From Saccoglossus kowalevskii (Eukaryota > Hemichordata > Enteropneusta > Harrimaniidae), in contig NW_003153249.1 in assembly GCF_000003605.2 (NCBI RefSeq), positions 307,918 to 371,917 on the forward strand: a DNA stretch of 64,000 nucleotides. Direction: 5' to 3'. The notes under the pieces are model-generated. The model worked only from the letters and a program-made list of their open reading frames with translations. It was not told the DNA's origin and ran no database searches. How positions within the stretch are numbered: the first letter of the stretch is position 1; each line of letters starts with the position of its first letter. Below are positions 12,496 through 25,000 of this stretch, in pieces. The position numbers and the translations under genes were made by a program.

Positions 12496-15400
12496 TCACT
12501 TTCTTGCCCAAACAAATAACGAAGGATTATTATAAATCCTTGTCTCAGAACCATCATGTGAAATAATTCTGTCAAACTCGTGTAGCCAGTCTTGAAGGAA
12601 ATCTTCGTGTTGATTTGATGGGATAACATTAAGCTGACCAAGAATGGGTTTAATGTAATCTATAATTAAAGAACAATAGAGTAAAAATATCAAGATTGAA
12701 AATCTACTATGAAAGGATTCAATACAATAGAGGAATTGCAAAAATATTGTTTCCATGAAAACTAGTTAATTTATTTGTCATTTATATGGAACATTTTCCT
12801 CAACATAGTATCAACTATTTGTTGAGTTTTTAAGTTTTCCACATTTTTGTTGTTCCACGTCCATTGTTAATGTACTGTAAATGTATTAATTAATTGCTGG
12901 TTTTTTATTTTTCTATTTTCATTTATAGGTAAAACTCACTAAATTAAGTCTACAGAATGCATTGTTTTCCGGCCGAGCTTGTGAACTTAAAACCCAGTGA
13001 AATTGCTCAAAACAACAAAATAGTGAAATTAAATACTAATGAAAATAAATGGTTTTACAGTACTCATATATTTTTTTTTTGAGAAACTTGATTGTAAATC
13101 ACTTAACAATATTGGTTTACTATATACAGTTGTTAAGCTACTGTTTAATGGTATTATGGAACACCATTCTGGTTTGTGGTACAGTGAATCATATTATGAA
13201 AAAAATATTCTAATATATTCAGATATTCTTTGTTTTTATAGAAGTTCCACATAGCACAAGGTTAAAGCAAAACATTTTGTTTTATCACTTTTTAAAACTC
13301 AGATTTTTGAAATAATGTATATTTTGTTGTTCTTTACCAGCCAACAATTTGAGATGACACGACTCCACCATAATAATCATGGTAAAATGTTATAATTACT
13401 GACAAAATGGCCGCCATTCACCAGCATGTGCGTCCCATTATCTAATTAATAAATACTACTAAGCCATGTTAGAAATATTTCAAAAAATTATTGTCGTTAC
13501 CTTTCATTTCTGCTGTCGAATTAATTGTATTAAATACGTCATCAGAATAACACTTGATGTCAGTAAAACCACACGTCTTCACAATTTCAGCAAATTCTGC
13601 AGGGTTTCCTGGATATAAATAGCGTCCGTCATTGAAACCCTTGAATCAAAACAAAATATCACAAATATAAATGTACTGTGATCACTTACCGATACTATCA
13701 ATATGCTTATCTATGTGACATATGCAATATGTTTTTTTGTGTGGAAAACTGAACTGACAGTGATGCAATGTGTACATAACAAAAACCGAGAGACAACAGT
13801 GACAGTAAATGGCTGAAACTGTCACCAAGCACACACTTGGCAGTAAACTCATCCAGCAATTTACTTGACGATCTGTGACGATCATCAAAAGAAAACATAA
13901 ATAAAATGTCATACCTGTAGTTGGTGTTTCCATTTTTCATGACAAGCCATCTTCATATTAGTATCATGTATTGGGCTGCTCTTGTATGCGACGTGGATTG
14001 CACATTCACCGCCATCACGTAAACACGCGTAAACATTATTTAGTGCATCTTTTTGATTTTGGAACCAGTGAAAACAACAGAACGAAACTACATTTGTGAA
14101 ACGATTACTTAACTGGGGACGGTCTTCGACTAATCGACATACATTTCCTTGTATATAATCTACCTTTTCAGAAATCGCATGACGGGTCTTGGCATAATCA
14201 ATCGTTTGCGGTAAAATGTCAACACCTGAAATAAAAAACAAAGATATCCATTGTTGACTCCCATGTGCGAAGCACACAATATGAGTCTTTGCAGTTAGTT
14301 TGTATGTGTGTGTGTATGTGTGTGTGTGTATGTGTGACCGTCTGTTCCACTGCTATCTCAAGAACCATACATCAGTTTTTGATGAAACTTGGTGCATAGA
14401 TGCTCTGAACTTATGCGCAGATTTGATTAGTTTTTGGTAAAAATTCGTGCATAATAATTATCTAATTTGCATGATAATTAGCTAATTTTTAGCTGTTCCA
14501 TGACTGTTCCACTGATATCTAAACAACCACTCATTGAATTTTGATGAAACTTGGTACATAGATGCTCTGAACTTATGCACAGATTTTATTAGTTTTTGGT
14601 AAAAATCCGTAAATATTAATTACCTAATTTGCATAACAATTATTCAATTTTCGTTTTTTTCCACTGATACCTCAAGTACTAATCATCAGATTTCAATTAA
14701 ATTTCGTACATAGATATCATAGGACACTGCACAGACTTGATAGTTTTTAGGGTAATATCAGTACATAGTAATTATCTAATTTGCATAATTAATTAATTTT
14801 CAGCTTTTGATATTTCAAGTATTACATTTCAATAAAACTTGGTACATAGATACCCAAGGAGTATACAGAGACCTGATTAGTTTCAGGGTAAATGAATGTG
14901 CTTATTAATCACCTAATTTGCATAATTAATCGATTTTCAACTTTCACACTGATATCTCAAGTACTAATCATCATATTTCAATGAAACTTTGTACATGGAT
15001 GCTATAGGACAATAGACAGATCTGATTAATTGTGAGTTAAAATCTGTACATATTAATTATCTAGTTTGCATAATTAACCAATTCTAAGCTATCACACTGA
15101 TATCTAAAGTACTAATTATTCCATTTCAATAAAACTTAGTACAAAGATGCTCTAGGACAATGTACAAACCTGATTAGTTTGGAATTAAAATCTGTTCATA
15201 TTAATTCCTAATTAGCATAATTTCTCGGTTTTAATCACATTTCAATAAAAATTGGTACATAGATGGTCTGTTACTTTGCACGGACCTCATTAGTTTTACA
15301 CCCAAATCTGTTCATATTAATTTTCTGATTTGCATATTTGGTACAAGTACAAGTAATTTCGAATTATTTTTAATGTGTCTCTAATACTCTCAGCACATGG

Positions 15401-17100
15401 GAGTTCTTTCTAAGCTTTCTTTGCTTTGCAATGGTAATAATAGGGAAAAATCATGGTCAATTGTTTTTTTTAAGTTTCTATCTGACAGTTTCTGCACATG
15501 TAACTAAGACAATGTATTCATTCTTTTGATAGATTGGATTTAGGAGAACAAATCTAGCTCAAAACTAGGTGAAGAGAAAATGTAACTTGCAAAGACTACC
15601 ATCCCCATATAATGGTCAACCCTAAATATGACATAATTGAGACACAATTCCTCATCTTGTGTATGGTAAAATGAAAATAAAAAACATTATTGTTTTCAAA
15701 TTCTAATCAGGTCTTTTGTTTCTGGTGTAATTAGTATATATGTACCAAGTTATATTCCAGTCAACTCTTAAGATACCGGAGGAAAAAGATTTGACACAGA
15801 CAGATAGACAGACAGACAGACAGACAGACAGGCAGAAGTAGGATCTTTTGCTTTACACACACAGGGGCCAAAAATCAGTCGTTTCCATGGCAACAGCTAA
15901 ATTATTATTTTATCATTGTAATCCTACATATGATAGGAATTCGTTTGATCAATAACAGTTTTTGAATCAAGAGATGATTTTTTTTATTTTAACTTAAAAA
16001 TGCCACATTCATGTGCATTGTGCAGCACAGATTCAATATTCATGTATTCAATTATTGTACACACGTTGTATTCATCGCGTGGGTCCCACATCAGTCTAGA
16101 CGCGTTGCGACGACTATGATGCATTAAATGCTATCAAAAAAACATTCAGTACACCACACTGTACATATAAACAATGTTATTTGTGTCAATGGGGTCATTG
16201 ACACAGATAACATAGGTCACAGCAGTGCCGGTGCCTGCACCTAGCGTTCACGCTACCGTAAAAACGTTTCGGAATCTTAACGGAGACACTTCAATGGAAT
16301 AAATCACCTAACTGAAACCCCTACTAAAGAGTTACAGCTTGTATCCAGATATTGGTAAATGACGCACTTTGGTGTGGTGATACCAAGCGTCAGTGGAATA
16401 GCGTATTGCGAGGGCAACCGCGGCCGTAATTTGCGATTGATTAATATTTTATCCAAGTTTGCGTAGCTTCGGATATAGAAAGAAATATGGTATGGTACAG
16501 GTTATCGAACCTTCACCATACCATGCGCCCTTTAACCCCAAGCTACACAAACTACTAATATTATAAATTGAGTTCCGATTTGTATGCCGCTATTTCTACT
16601 ACTTTAAATTCAATTCGATTAAAGCGCGGTGGTCGTCGCGCAGCGCGTGTTCGAATTTCATGTAAATAAACAATGTATTTTACACGCGGTGTATACGTCG
16701 ACTACCGCCCTTTCAACTCAATTCAATTCAATTAAGTGGAGTTGCAATTTTAATCGAGTATAATTAAACTTCAATTAATTTGCAACCCTATATAAATAAA
16801 AGTTGCGTTTTAATCGACCATAGCACAATTCGCAAATCGTAACCAAATTGCAAATCGCGGTTTAGTGGTGGTTTATAGCGTTGAATGCACGGGGTTGCAT
16901 AACTTCAATGCATTACCTATCACACTGCTGACATTGTCCATTTCAGCTATCGTTTTAGTCTTTTCGCCAGATCCACAACCAACATCCAAAACGACATCTC
17001 CGTCTTTCCAGTGACCATCCAGTAAAGCTAGAGTTTGCAGTGCAACATCATGTTGGAAATGTCTGTGATTGGAATACGAGTCTACCTTACTGTAATTCAT
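12496..17100 (-). CDS. JHAMT-like SAM methyltransferase, gene A (four exons)
   Basis: Class I SAM-dependent methyltransferase resembling insect juvenile hormone acid O-methyltransferase; such enzymes methylate a carboxylate, but the substrate outside arthropods is not known to me. Exons on the minus strand are 17100-16917, 14225-13915, 13639-13501 and 12659-12496, with GT/AG borders. They join to 798 nt, 265 residues plus stop, with no interruption. Seen: SAM motif I VLDVGCGSG, the acidic GVDILPQTIDYAK strand, EYIQG-type motif (DYIQGNVCRL), CFHWFQNQKDAL carrying the Trp and an N-terminal NHRHFQHD Gln, both at positions reported as important in insect JHAMT, and a C-terminal SLFVWARK. I chose the ATG of MNYSKVDS because gene C can start only there and all three genes then have equal length; an in-frame ATG at 17148 is the alternative. 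Intron 1 is about 2.7 kb and full of repeats. Confidence 0.88.
12873..13062. mobile_element. MITE-like element in gene A intron 3
   Basis: Begins TACTGTAAATGTATTAATT and ends AATGGTTTTACAGTA, giving a short inverted repeat (TACTGTAAA). It shares internal blocks with 10984-11140. It has no coding capacity. Confidence 0.55.
14307..14337. repeat. (GT)n microsatellite
   Basis: Alternating TG run interrupted by TATG, in intron 1 of gene A. Confidence 0.9.
14340..15355. repeat. Diverged tandem repeat, ~115-160 bp unit, about seven copies
   Basis: Each unit carries ACTGATATCTCAAGTACTAA, then GAAACTTGGTACATAGATG, then GATTAGTTTTTGGTAAAAAT and TAATTTGCATAATTAATT. The GGTACATAGATG-type landmark recurs near 14390, 14550, 14704, 14840, 14990, 15136 and 15253. 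Copies differ by substitutions and deletions, so the array is old. Loose single pieces of the same repeat appear near 23160-23230 and 32200-32235. Confidence 0.85.
15796..15834. repeat. (GACA)n microsatellite
   Basis: About nine GACA repeats with one GATA variant, in intron 1 of gene A. Confidence 0.95.
16174..16213. repeat. Near-perfect hairpin in gene A intron 1
   Basis: The arms ATGTTATTTGTGTCAATG and CATTGACACAGATAACAT pair over 18 bp with one mismatch around the 4 nt loop GGGT. The same hairpin, in the same orientation relative to the gene, is found at 19525-19558 in the partial methyltransferase copy. Confidence 0.9.
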
Positions 17101-17137
17101 GGTTAACTGAGTCGATGGCCTATATAGTGTGACAGTA

Positions 17138-17150
17138 GGAAGTGACATCA
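17138..17150 (-). promoter_or_regulatory. Conserved promoter-proximal block of gene A
   Basis: TGATGTCACTTCC (minus strand) ends 37 bp before the chosen ATG. The identical 13-mer precedes the ATG of genes B and C at nearly the same distance. It joins a CRE-like TGATGTCA to an ETS-like ACTTCC. A TATATAG follows it in genes A and C. Binding is inferred. Confidence 0.5.
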
Positions 17151-17391
17151 CAGTTCAACGGCCTACACGTTGAGGTAGAAAGTGACAGGGTTAGGGTAAA
17201 CCGCGAATCAACAAACCACGAATGAAATGTGCATCACCATATACTGCAACGACTATTTTTTTCTTAATTATTACTGTCGATCATTCAGAGCAAGCATGCG
17301 CAGTTCAATATACGCCACCATTTTTAAATATTTTTTTATGATAGTAAATTTTCTTATAAACGATACTTTAAACCTCGGGCTCTAAACAAGC

Positions 17392-17461
17392 CTTTCACTA
17401 TATGACACCTTTCACTATATGACACCTTTCACTATATGACACCTTTCACTATATGACACCT
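17392..17461. repeat. 17 bp tandem repeat, four copies
   Basis: CTTTCACTATATGACAC repeated four times without change, between the first exon of gene A and the 30 bp array. Confidence 0.95.
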
Positions 17462-17584
17462 TACGCAACCCTTGAATTTCTCTCCAGGTATTACCTAATC
17501 CTGAATTATTACACCGTGTTGTATGTAATTTAATTGATATGGCGAGACTATTACAAACCAATTTTACATGCCTGGGTGACACAT

Positions 17585-18990
17585 CAAGACTGGACACGTG
17601 CAACTGGACACATGTGCCCAAACTGGACACATGTACCTAGATGACACTCAAACTGGACACATGTGCCTATATAACACACAAACTGGACACATGTACCTAG
17701 ATGACACCCAAACTGGACACATTTGCTTAGATGACACCCAAACTGGACACAATAGCCTAGATGACACTCAAACTGGACACATGTATCTAGATGACACCCA
17801 AACTGGACACATGCACCTAGATGACATCCAAACTGGGCACATGTGCCTAGGTGACACTCAAACTGGACACATGTACCTAGATGACACTCAAACTGGACAC
17901 ATGTGCCTATATAACACACAAACTGGACACATGTGCCTAGGTGACTCCCAAACTGGACACATGTGCCTATATAACACACAAACTGGACACATGTGCCTAG
18001 ATGACACCCAAACTGGACACACGTGTCTAGATGACACTCAAACTAGACACATGTGCCTATATAACACACAAACTGGACACATGTGCCTAGGTGACACCCA
18101 AACTGGACACATGTACCTAGATGACACTCAAACTGGACACATGTGCCTATATAACACACAAACTGGACACATGTACCTAGGTGACACTCAAACTGGACAC
18201 ATGTGCCTAGATGACACTCAAACTGGACACATGTACCTAGATGACACCCAAACTGGACACATGTATCTAGATGACACCCAAACTGGACACATGCACCTAG
18301 ATGACATCCAAACTGGGCACATGTGCCTAGGTGACACTCAAACTGGACACGTGTACCTAGATGACACTCAAACTGGACACATGTACCTAGATGACACTCA
18401 AACTGGACACATGTGCCTATATAACACACAAACTGGACACATGTGCCTAGATGACACCCAAACTGGACACATGTGTCTAGATGACACTCAAACTAGACAC
18501 ATGTGCCTATATAACACACAAACTGGACACATGTGCCTAGGTGACACCCAAACTGGACACATGTACCTAGATGACACTCAAACTGGACACATGTGCCTAT
18601 ATAACACACAAACTGGACACATGTACCTAGGTGACACTCAAACTGGACACATGTGCCTAGATGACACTCAAACTGGACACATGTATCTAGATGACACCCA
18701 AACTGGACACATGCACCTAGATGACATCCAAACTGGGCACATGTGCCTAGGTGACACTCAAACTGGACACGTGTACCTAGGTGACACTCAAACTGGACAC
18801 ATGTGCCTAGGTGACCCCCAAACTGGACACATGTGCCTAGGTGACACTCAAACTGGACACATGTACCTAGATGACACTCAAACTGGACACATGTACCTAG
18901 ATGACACTCAAACTGGACACATGTGCCTATATAACACACAAACTGGACACATGTGCCTAGGTGACTCCCAAACTGGAACACGTGTGCCTG
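17585..18990. repeat. 30 bp minisatellite array, about 46 copies
   Basis: The unit is ACTGGACACATGTGCCTAGR followed by TGACACYCAA, exactly 30 bp. Reading frame and phase do not slip from about 17640 to 18970, so no indel has become fixed. The core CACATGTG is palindromic and holds overlapping E-box hexamers. Variant units recur at 420-480 bp offsets (ATGACATCCAAACTGGGCAC at 17821, 18301 and 18721), showing higher-order repeats of 14-16 units. Because 30 is divisible by 3, long open frames run on both strands; they have no conserved start or unique protein sequence and are not called as genes. The array lies between the head-to-head first exons of gene A and the copy at 19.1 kb. Confidence 0.97.
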
Positions 18991-19094
18991 GGTGACACCG
19001 AGACTGGTGATTCGTTGATTCGAGCTTCGTTGATTCGTGAATGCAATTTTAACATATAAGCCATTGACCTGTGATATAATTTAAATAAAGGTCA

Positions 19095-19950
19095 TGAACT
19101 CAGTCTACCATGAACTCCTAACACAGAAATGCCCAATAAAATGTTGCTATGCAAACCCTAACTTTACTGGATGGTCACTGGAAAGACGGGGATGTCGTTT
19201 TGAATGTTGGTTGTGGGACTGGCAATGAAACGATAATGATAGTTGAAATGGACAATGTCAGCAGTGTGATAGGTAATGTTTATGCAGCGCCGTGCGCTGG
19301 CTATACGCCATTAATGCAGACATTTGGTACTATCTTATCAGGGCATGATTTTGAACAACCAACATCTGGATACACGCTGGCTCTCTCTGGTACGGGTTTC
19401 AGTCAGGTGATCAATTCCCTTGAAATCTCTCCTTTTATTTTCACAAACTCTCTTTACAATCGAGTAAACGCAACGCGTACACATAACTGTGTATATACTA
19501 GTACTGCTATTGTTGTGAATTAAGTTATCTGTATCAATGACCCCATTGACACAGATAATAGTATACTAATGCTGTGTACTGAAGGTCGTGCGTTCAAATC
19601 ACGCACTAAGTGACTAGGTGAGTTCACACCGTCCCAAATAAGGTTTCAATCCAATATAATATAGAGATAAACCAGTATATCGATGGATGAGTTACGTGAA
19701 TTGTAATCATATCACTGCTATGTGTGTGCCTGGTGACAGTTTTCGATATTGAGTGTCACTGTCTCTCGCTTTTTGTTATGAGATACTGTTGATATATATA
19801 TATAGTTTAATTTTCCACAAAAACATATTATATACAAATGTTACAAAGATAATTTAGGTAATAAGTTATTAGGTTCACCAGTCATGATGTATTGTATTTT
19901 GTTATTTTATATATCATTAATATCTTCTAGTGAATAGTTTGCAATACTTA
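19095..19950 (+). pseudogene. JHAMT-like fragment, exon 1 plus intron remnants
   Basis: The later part of exon 1 is intact from MQTLTLLDGHWKDG through VLNVGCGTGNE to the splice donor at 19273. The N-terminal MNY...KHRH stretch is collapsed by deletion and the short frame from the remaining ATG closes at once (MNS then stop). Exons 2, 3 and 4 are absent. Instead, pieces matching intron 1 and then intron 2 (the AAAGATAATTTAGGTAATAAG block, as before exon 3 of gene C) run directly into 3'-flank sequence shared with gene B near 19935. This is a duplicated gene with an internal deletion, not a retrocopy, since intron sequence is kept. Confidence 0.8.
19525..19558. repeat. Hairpin shared with gene A intron 1
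   Basis: TTATCTGTATCAATG and CATTGACACAGATAA pair around ACCC with one mismatch. It is the reverse complement of the hairpin at 16174-16213, as expected for copies of opposite orientation. Confidence 0.9.
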
Positions 19951-20860
19951 TTATTGTGTTACCGTGCTCTTAAATAAATGTAATACAACCACCGAAAGAA
20001 AAATGGTTTCATAATACCTCCGTACACGACTATTCCTTCCGTTTTTGAGACATGTTATAATGAAGCACTCTGGGCGCACAATATCAATTCGATTAAAAAT
20101 AATTATGCCCAGCACAATCACTACATACCCACCTAAATACAATATAGAGGTGCAGATGGCATTAGAACAATCTAAAAATTGAAGAATGTTAAATCATAAA
20201 TATTTTACTAGTTTTTGGAACATTACATTATGCAAAACATTAATCATGTAAAGTTGGTTTTTACTATCACGTGTGGATGAAATGACCTGTTGTGTTATAT
20301 AATATGTTAATTAAAACTCTAATGAACAAAAGTAGTATTAATTAATGACCATTTACATTTATGAATTCATTATTTAAAATATATTTTGAATATGTATTCG
20401 ACCAGTTCAAAGGTTATGCATCCATTACCAATATTAAGGATGGCATTTGGACAGTGACTGAAAGTCGGACATCTTGATTTTTTAAGTCTTGGAGAAAAAG
20501 TAGGCAAGGTTGACAAATAGTGTAATTTGGGGTAAATATTTAGAATATCTCTAATATCTTCTTTTTATAAGGTATAATGATAATTCAATCCCATATTCAC
20601 CTGAAAATAAATGTCACTGTACTTCAAGAAAAAACGGAATAGAATTAAAACACATAAGCATCGCCAAAACAAATCATAATCAAACATACGGGTATTTGCT
20701 GACACTCAGAAAATTGTATGTGATTTATTTACTAAATTAAAATTCCAAAGACAAACAAAACACAACTATATTATCGATGTTATTGATTGTATGAGCACAT
20801 AATGGAATGTTTACTTTGAAAACGGAACCAGACTTCATGTCAATTGAAATCAATACTGTT

Positions 20861-20968
20861 ATTAAGCATATTTATTAATTAATTATTAAGCATATTTATT
20901 AATTAATTATTAAGCATATTTATTAATTAATTATTAAGCATATTTATTAATTAATTATTAAGCATATT
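20861..20968. repeat. 24 bp AT-rich tandem repeat
   Basis: ATTAAGCATATTTATTAATT plus AATT repeated four times and a partial fifth. The paralogous place near 26170 has only one ATTAAGCATATTTTA, so the expansion arose after the segmental duplication. Confidence 0.9.
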
Positions 20969-21708
20969 TTAGAAGTTTTCCGAGGCCATGTAACCGAGGC
21001 ACATGTGTCAAGTCTTAGTGTCACCAAGATGTGATTTTTTTCAGATGTGATTTACAAATCTGTAATTATTGTAAAAGCCCAAATTTTAACACATTGCATC
21101 AAACATTCATCTGAATATTTTCTAATGATTGGGTCATTAAAGTGCTGTTCATGTTTACATTCATTCGCGCTACATTAGTACATGTAATTAGTAATGTCTC
21201 TTTCTTGTATTCGTTGTCCAGATCGTGAGTGTGCGTCTTTACGTAAAATTAAGTGAATATTGCTATAGTCAGAGGACCACCATCGGCCTAGGGAGTTGTT
21301 TTTACAAAGAACATAACTTTCAAAACATATTTTGTATAAAGAGAAAGTTGGCAAGGTATTACGCTATATGTTGCATCTTGATTGAAACAGAAAACCATTT
21401 TCCATGCGATAGTAAACTAGTGAAAAAAGCTGTACGTGTTCGATGAACGCGCTAATTTACTGAAAGATACAGGTAATTAAAAACTACTGTTTGCGGCATT
21501 TCATTGATAAATATTTCCATATTCCAGTTACAAAAAATATACACATAAAGATGCATTCACAAACAAAAATCCAAAGTTATGCACATTGCATCTTTAAATC
21601 AAGATATACACGCACAATCCGATTCCCTGGACTCTGTTTTATTGCCACGCGCTCTCTATAGGCCAATTAAAATATTTAAAATGTTAGACCCCTTCCACGA
21701 TCCCCTGA

Positions 21709-21912
21709 TGTCACCAGGCACATGTTTTGTTACCACCCACACACACACACACACACGTGTCTAGTATTTGTGTCACCCAGACACACGTGTCTAGTATTTG
21801 TGTCACCCAGACACACGTGTCTAATATTTGTGTCACCCAGACACACGTGTCTAATATTTGTGTCACCCAGACACATGTGTCCAGTATTGTAGGCGGGTGT
21901 TACATAAGGGTT
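21709..21912. repeat. 30 bp minisatellite, short array before gene B
   Basis: A (CA)n run followed by about five units of ACACACGTGTCTAGTATTTG plus TGTCACCCAG, closing with ACACATGTGTCCAGTATTG and GGCGGGTGTTACATAAGGG. The reverse complement of the large 17.6-19.0 kb array unit matches this unit closely, so it is the same satellite in opposite orientation. Confidence 0.9.
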
Positions 21913-22048
21913 GGATTTAGAAATATAATGTCACAGATGAAAGAACTGTGAAATGGTATTCCTTATGTTTGTGCACACTTGAAACAACAATGATATCTGA
22001 TAGTACACACAGCTACACACAACACAATGTACATGCAGTGTGCGAGTG

Positions 22049-22061
22049 TGATGTCACTTCC
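22049..22061 (+). promoter_or_regulatory. Conserved promoter-proximal block of gene B
   Basis: TGATGTCACTTCC, ending 34 bp before the chosen ATG at 22096. It is identical to the blocks before genes A and C. Confidence 0.5.
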
Positions 22062-22095
22062 TTTTTCAAAATGTAGGCCACGGACTCAGCATAGT

Positions 22096-25000
22096 ATGAA
22101 TTACATTAAGGTAGACTCGTACTCCAAACACAGACATGTCCAACATGATATTGCCATGCAAACCCTATCTTTACTAGATGGTCACTGGAAAGACGGGGAT
22201 GTCGTTTTGGATGTTGGTTGTGGGACTGGCGACGAAACTAAACTGATCGCGGAAATGGACAATGTCAGCAGTGTGATAGGTAATGTTTATGCAGCGCCGA
22301 GCACTGACTATACGCCATTCAATGCAGACATTTGGTACTATCTTACCAGGGCATGATATTGAATAACTAACTCCTGGATACACGCTGGCTCTCTCCTTCT
22401 CCTCTCTGGTAGGGTTTGTAATAAATTCTCCATTCAGATCCAGAAATACTTTTTACGACCTAGTAAACATAAGGCCTATGATGCCTTCTTTTAATTGACC
22501 CCGCTGGCATACTATATCTATATGCATCAGTTCGTATAGTAAAGGTCGTGCGGTCACATTACTAACTACTAGTAGATGACTTTGTAATCTATCGTTTATA
22601 ATTATCGCCTTCAGAATCTGCCTATTTTCACTCATGGGTTCAAAACACTTTTTTGCATGACCTCTCTTCTTTCTCGTGTTAAAATGATGTTGCCTTGCCG
22701 AAAAAAATAGATGTTGGTTGTGTGTATACGGAAACTGTTGACACTGGCAATATAACGGAAACTGATAAGATGAGCTTTTATTTACAATAACAAACACCCA
22801 AGCTGTAGAGACAACTGATTACTTTAAGCAAGTAATGCTATTGTTCACAATTGCATTTAAATGGCCAATGGAAGCCAGCTTGCTGTGCTCAGTTTTTTCC
22901 TTCCAATTTACGTCTAAAATAACATTAGTACTCCTTTTTTATCCGTTGTACTGAACGAATACACTAAAAAGTGATGTCCCGATTATTAAAAATATATGAA
23001 AATTTTACCAGATCTCCCCTGTTGCTACCTTATATAAAATACACAGACACTATTTTATAGTGCAATCGGAAGGAATCAGTCAAAAGCTACAAATTGATGG
23101 ACACCCATTCACAATAGAAACACTGTATACGAATATTGTGTATTCGCATCTATTTGCATAAAAGCAATGAAACGTGGTACATGCGTGAATTAAAAAGACA
23201 CTAATTATTATGTGCATATTAATAAGCTATTTTGCATCTCCAAAAGGCTGGAGTAGAGTGTGAGACGTGCATACCACTTGTAACACTTCATCTGATATGA
23301 CCATGCACTATATGAGTGGTTGCGTTTCGAATATTAGTACAGTGTTCACCCGTGCAGCAAAATGCCACATATTGATTTTAACCCACTGTTTTAAACAACA
23401 CTTATGAAACGGTCTCAATCCGGGTTAGTTTAGCTCAAAGACAAAGGGCTTGCCTCGATCCAAACTTCCTTTTTTTCTTTAAATTATCAAAACGATCCGC
23501 TCGACTGTAAAAATGGGGGTCAAACCATCGGCGCATACCCGTATACTCAACTATTGGAGTTTAACCCCGAGTTGAGACACTTGTGAAAAAGATTTTGAGC
23601 TTAAATCAACGCCCTCTAACGGTATACCAAATAGAATCGGCTAATTATTCTACAAGATGACATTATTCCTTTTTGGAAAAATCAGAGCATTCAGAGCACT
23701 TTTACCATGATGGATGGAATGCCACGAGGCAAGATTATGCCGTATTGTGGGCCATGGCATTTGAGAGAGGGTTTTTTTCGTTCAACAATTTAAATTAAGT
23801 CGATTTCTAACTTTCCACACATTCAACGCATGGTGGCCTGAAACACGACTTATACGATTTATACTAGTATACACATCTGTTAGGTTAATATGGAAGGTCG
23901 GTTTACCCCACTGATAATGAATATTTACAAAGCGCTCGCACCCTACATTACCCGGTACATATGAACAAGATTTCATGTATTCATTAGATAGTAATTCAGA
24001 ATATTAATATTGGACCGCAAAAATATTTCATTAAAAATACAACACACGGGGCCACAGTTGATTTTCATTTTACGTCATTATTCTGCTGTGTAACTCAGTT
24101 GATAACATTCTAATTTGAAAGTGAAAACGAATGCTAAAATAACAGGGTAGCACTTCGCATTTTTGAATTCATGGCGGGTAGAAAGTTGTTCTCTTAGCTA
24201 AATTTGTGTCTCTAAATCCAATCTATCAGACTAATTACACGTTGTCATAGTGACATGCGCAGTAACTGACAGAGCGAGACCTAATGAAAAGGCAACTGAT
24301 CATAAATAGTCCCCATTGCAAATAATGAATAACTTTGCCTACTATTATTTCAGGTGTTGACATTTCACCGCAAATGATTGAGTATGCGAAGACGCAACAC
24401 GTGATTTCTAAAAAAGTGGAGTACATACAAGGAGATGTATGTCGACTAGTAGAAGAACATCCACAGTTAAGTAATCATTTCACAAAGGTTGTTTCATTCA
24501 GTTGTTTTAATTGGTTTGAAAATCAAAAAGACGCACTTAAAAATGTTTCCGCGTGTTTAAGTGATGGCGGTGAATGTGCAATCCATATGTCCTACAAAAG
24601 CAACCCAGTACATGATGCTAATGTGCAGATGAATCGCCATGAACAATGGAAAGACCAACTACAGGTATGGCATTTTATTTATGATCATGTTTGTTCTGAC
24701 AGTCACAGGAATCACCCAGGAGTTAATTGACAAGTCACATGTATTGTAATCCACCATATTACTGCTATATGTGTGCATGGTGACATTTAATATCACTGAT
24801 CATGAATCACTGTTGCTTTTTGTTATGCGTAAATTACAGAACACATATATTTCAGTTTTCCACAAAACCCACATTCCACACAGTGCTGCTAGTTCGATGT
24901 ACTGGTTACATTTATATTTTGTTATTTGTCAAGGGTTTCAATGACGGACTTTATTTATATCCGGGGAGCCCCGCAGAATTTGCTGAAGTTGTAAAGACAT

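Larger units (their letters stand above)
20160..22040 (+). repeat. Duplicated 3'-flank/promoter segment, copy 1
   Basis: Parallel to 25440-27180. Shared landmarks in the same order include TGTAAAGTTGGTTTKTTACTAT, GTGTGGATGAAATGACC, ACATGTGTCAAGTCTTAGTG, ACATCAAACATTCATCTGAA, a CTCTATAGGCCAATTARAAT block, then a 30 bp-unit array and a methyltransferase exon 1. The duplication is clearly diverged. Confidence 0.8.

Noticed and set aside
17100-17148. Upstream ATG (MSLP...) as the start of methyltransferase genes
   Set aside because: Open in genes A and B but closed in gene C; it overlaps the conserved TGATGTCACTTCC block, and only the downstream ATG gives equal length in all three.
17585-18990. 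CRISPR array
   Set aside because: Units are directly joined without unique spacers, no cas genes exist nearby, and the gene structure is that of an animal genome.
17598-18995. 465-residue open frame of decapeptide repeats as a protein gene
   Set aside because: A repeat unit of exactly 30 bp with no stop keeps frames open on both strands automatically. There is no unique sequence, signal peptide or conserved start, and the array lies between promoters.
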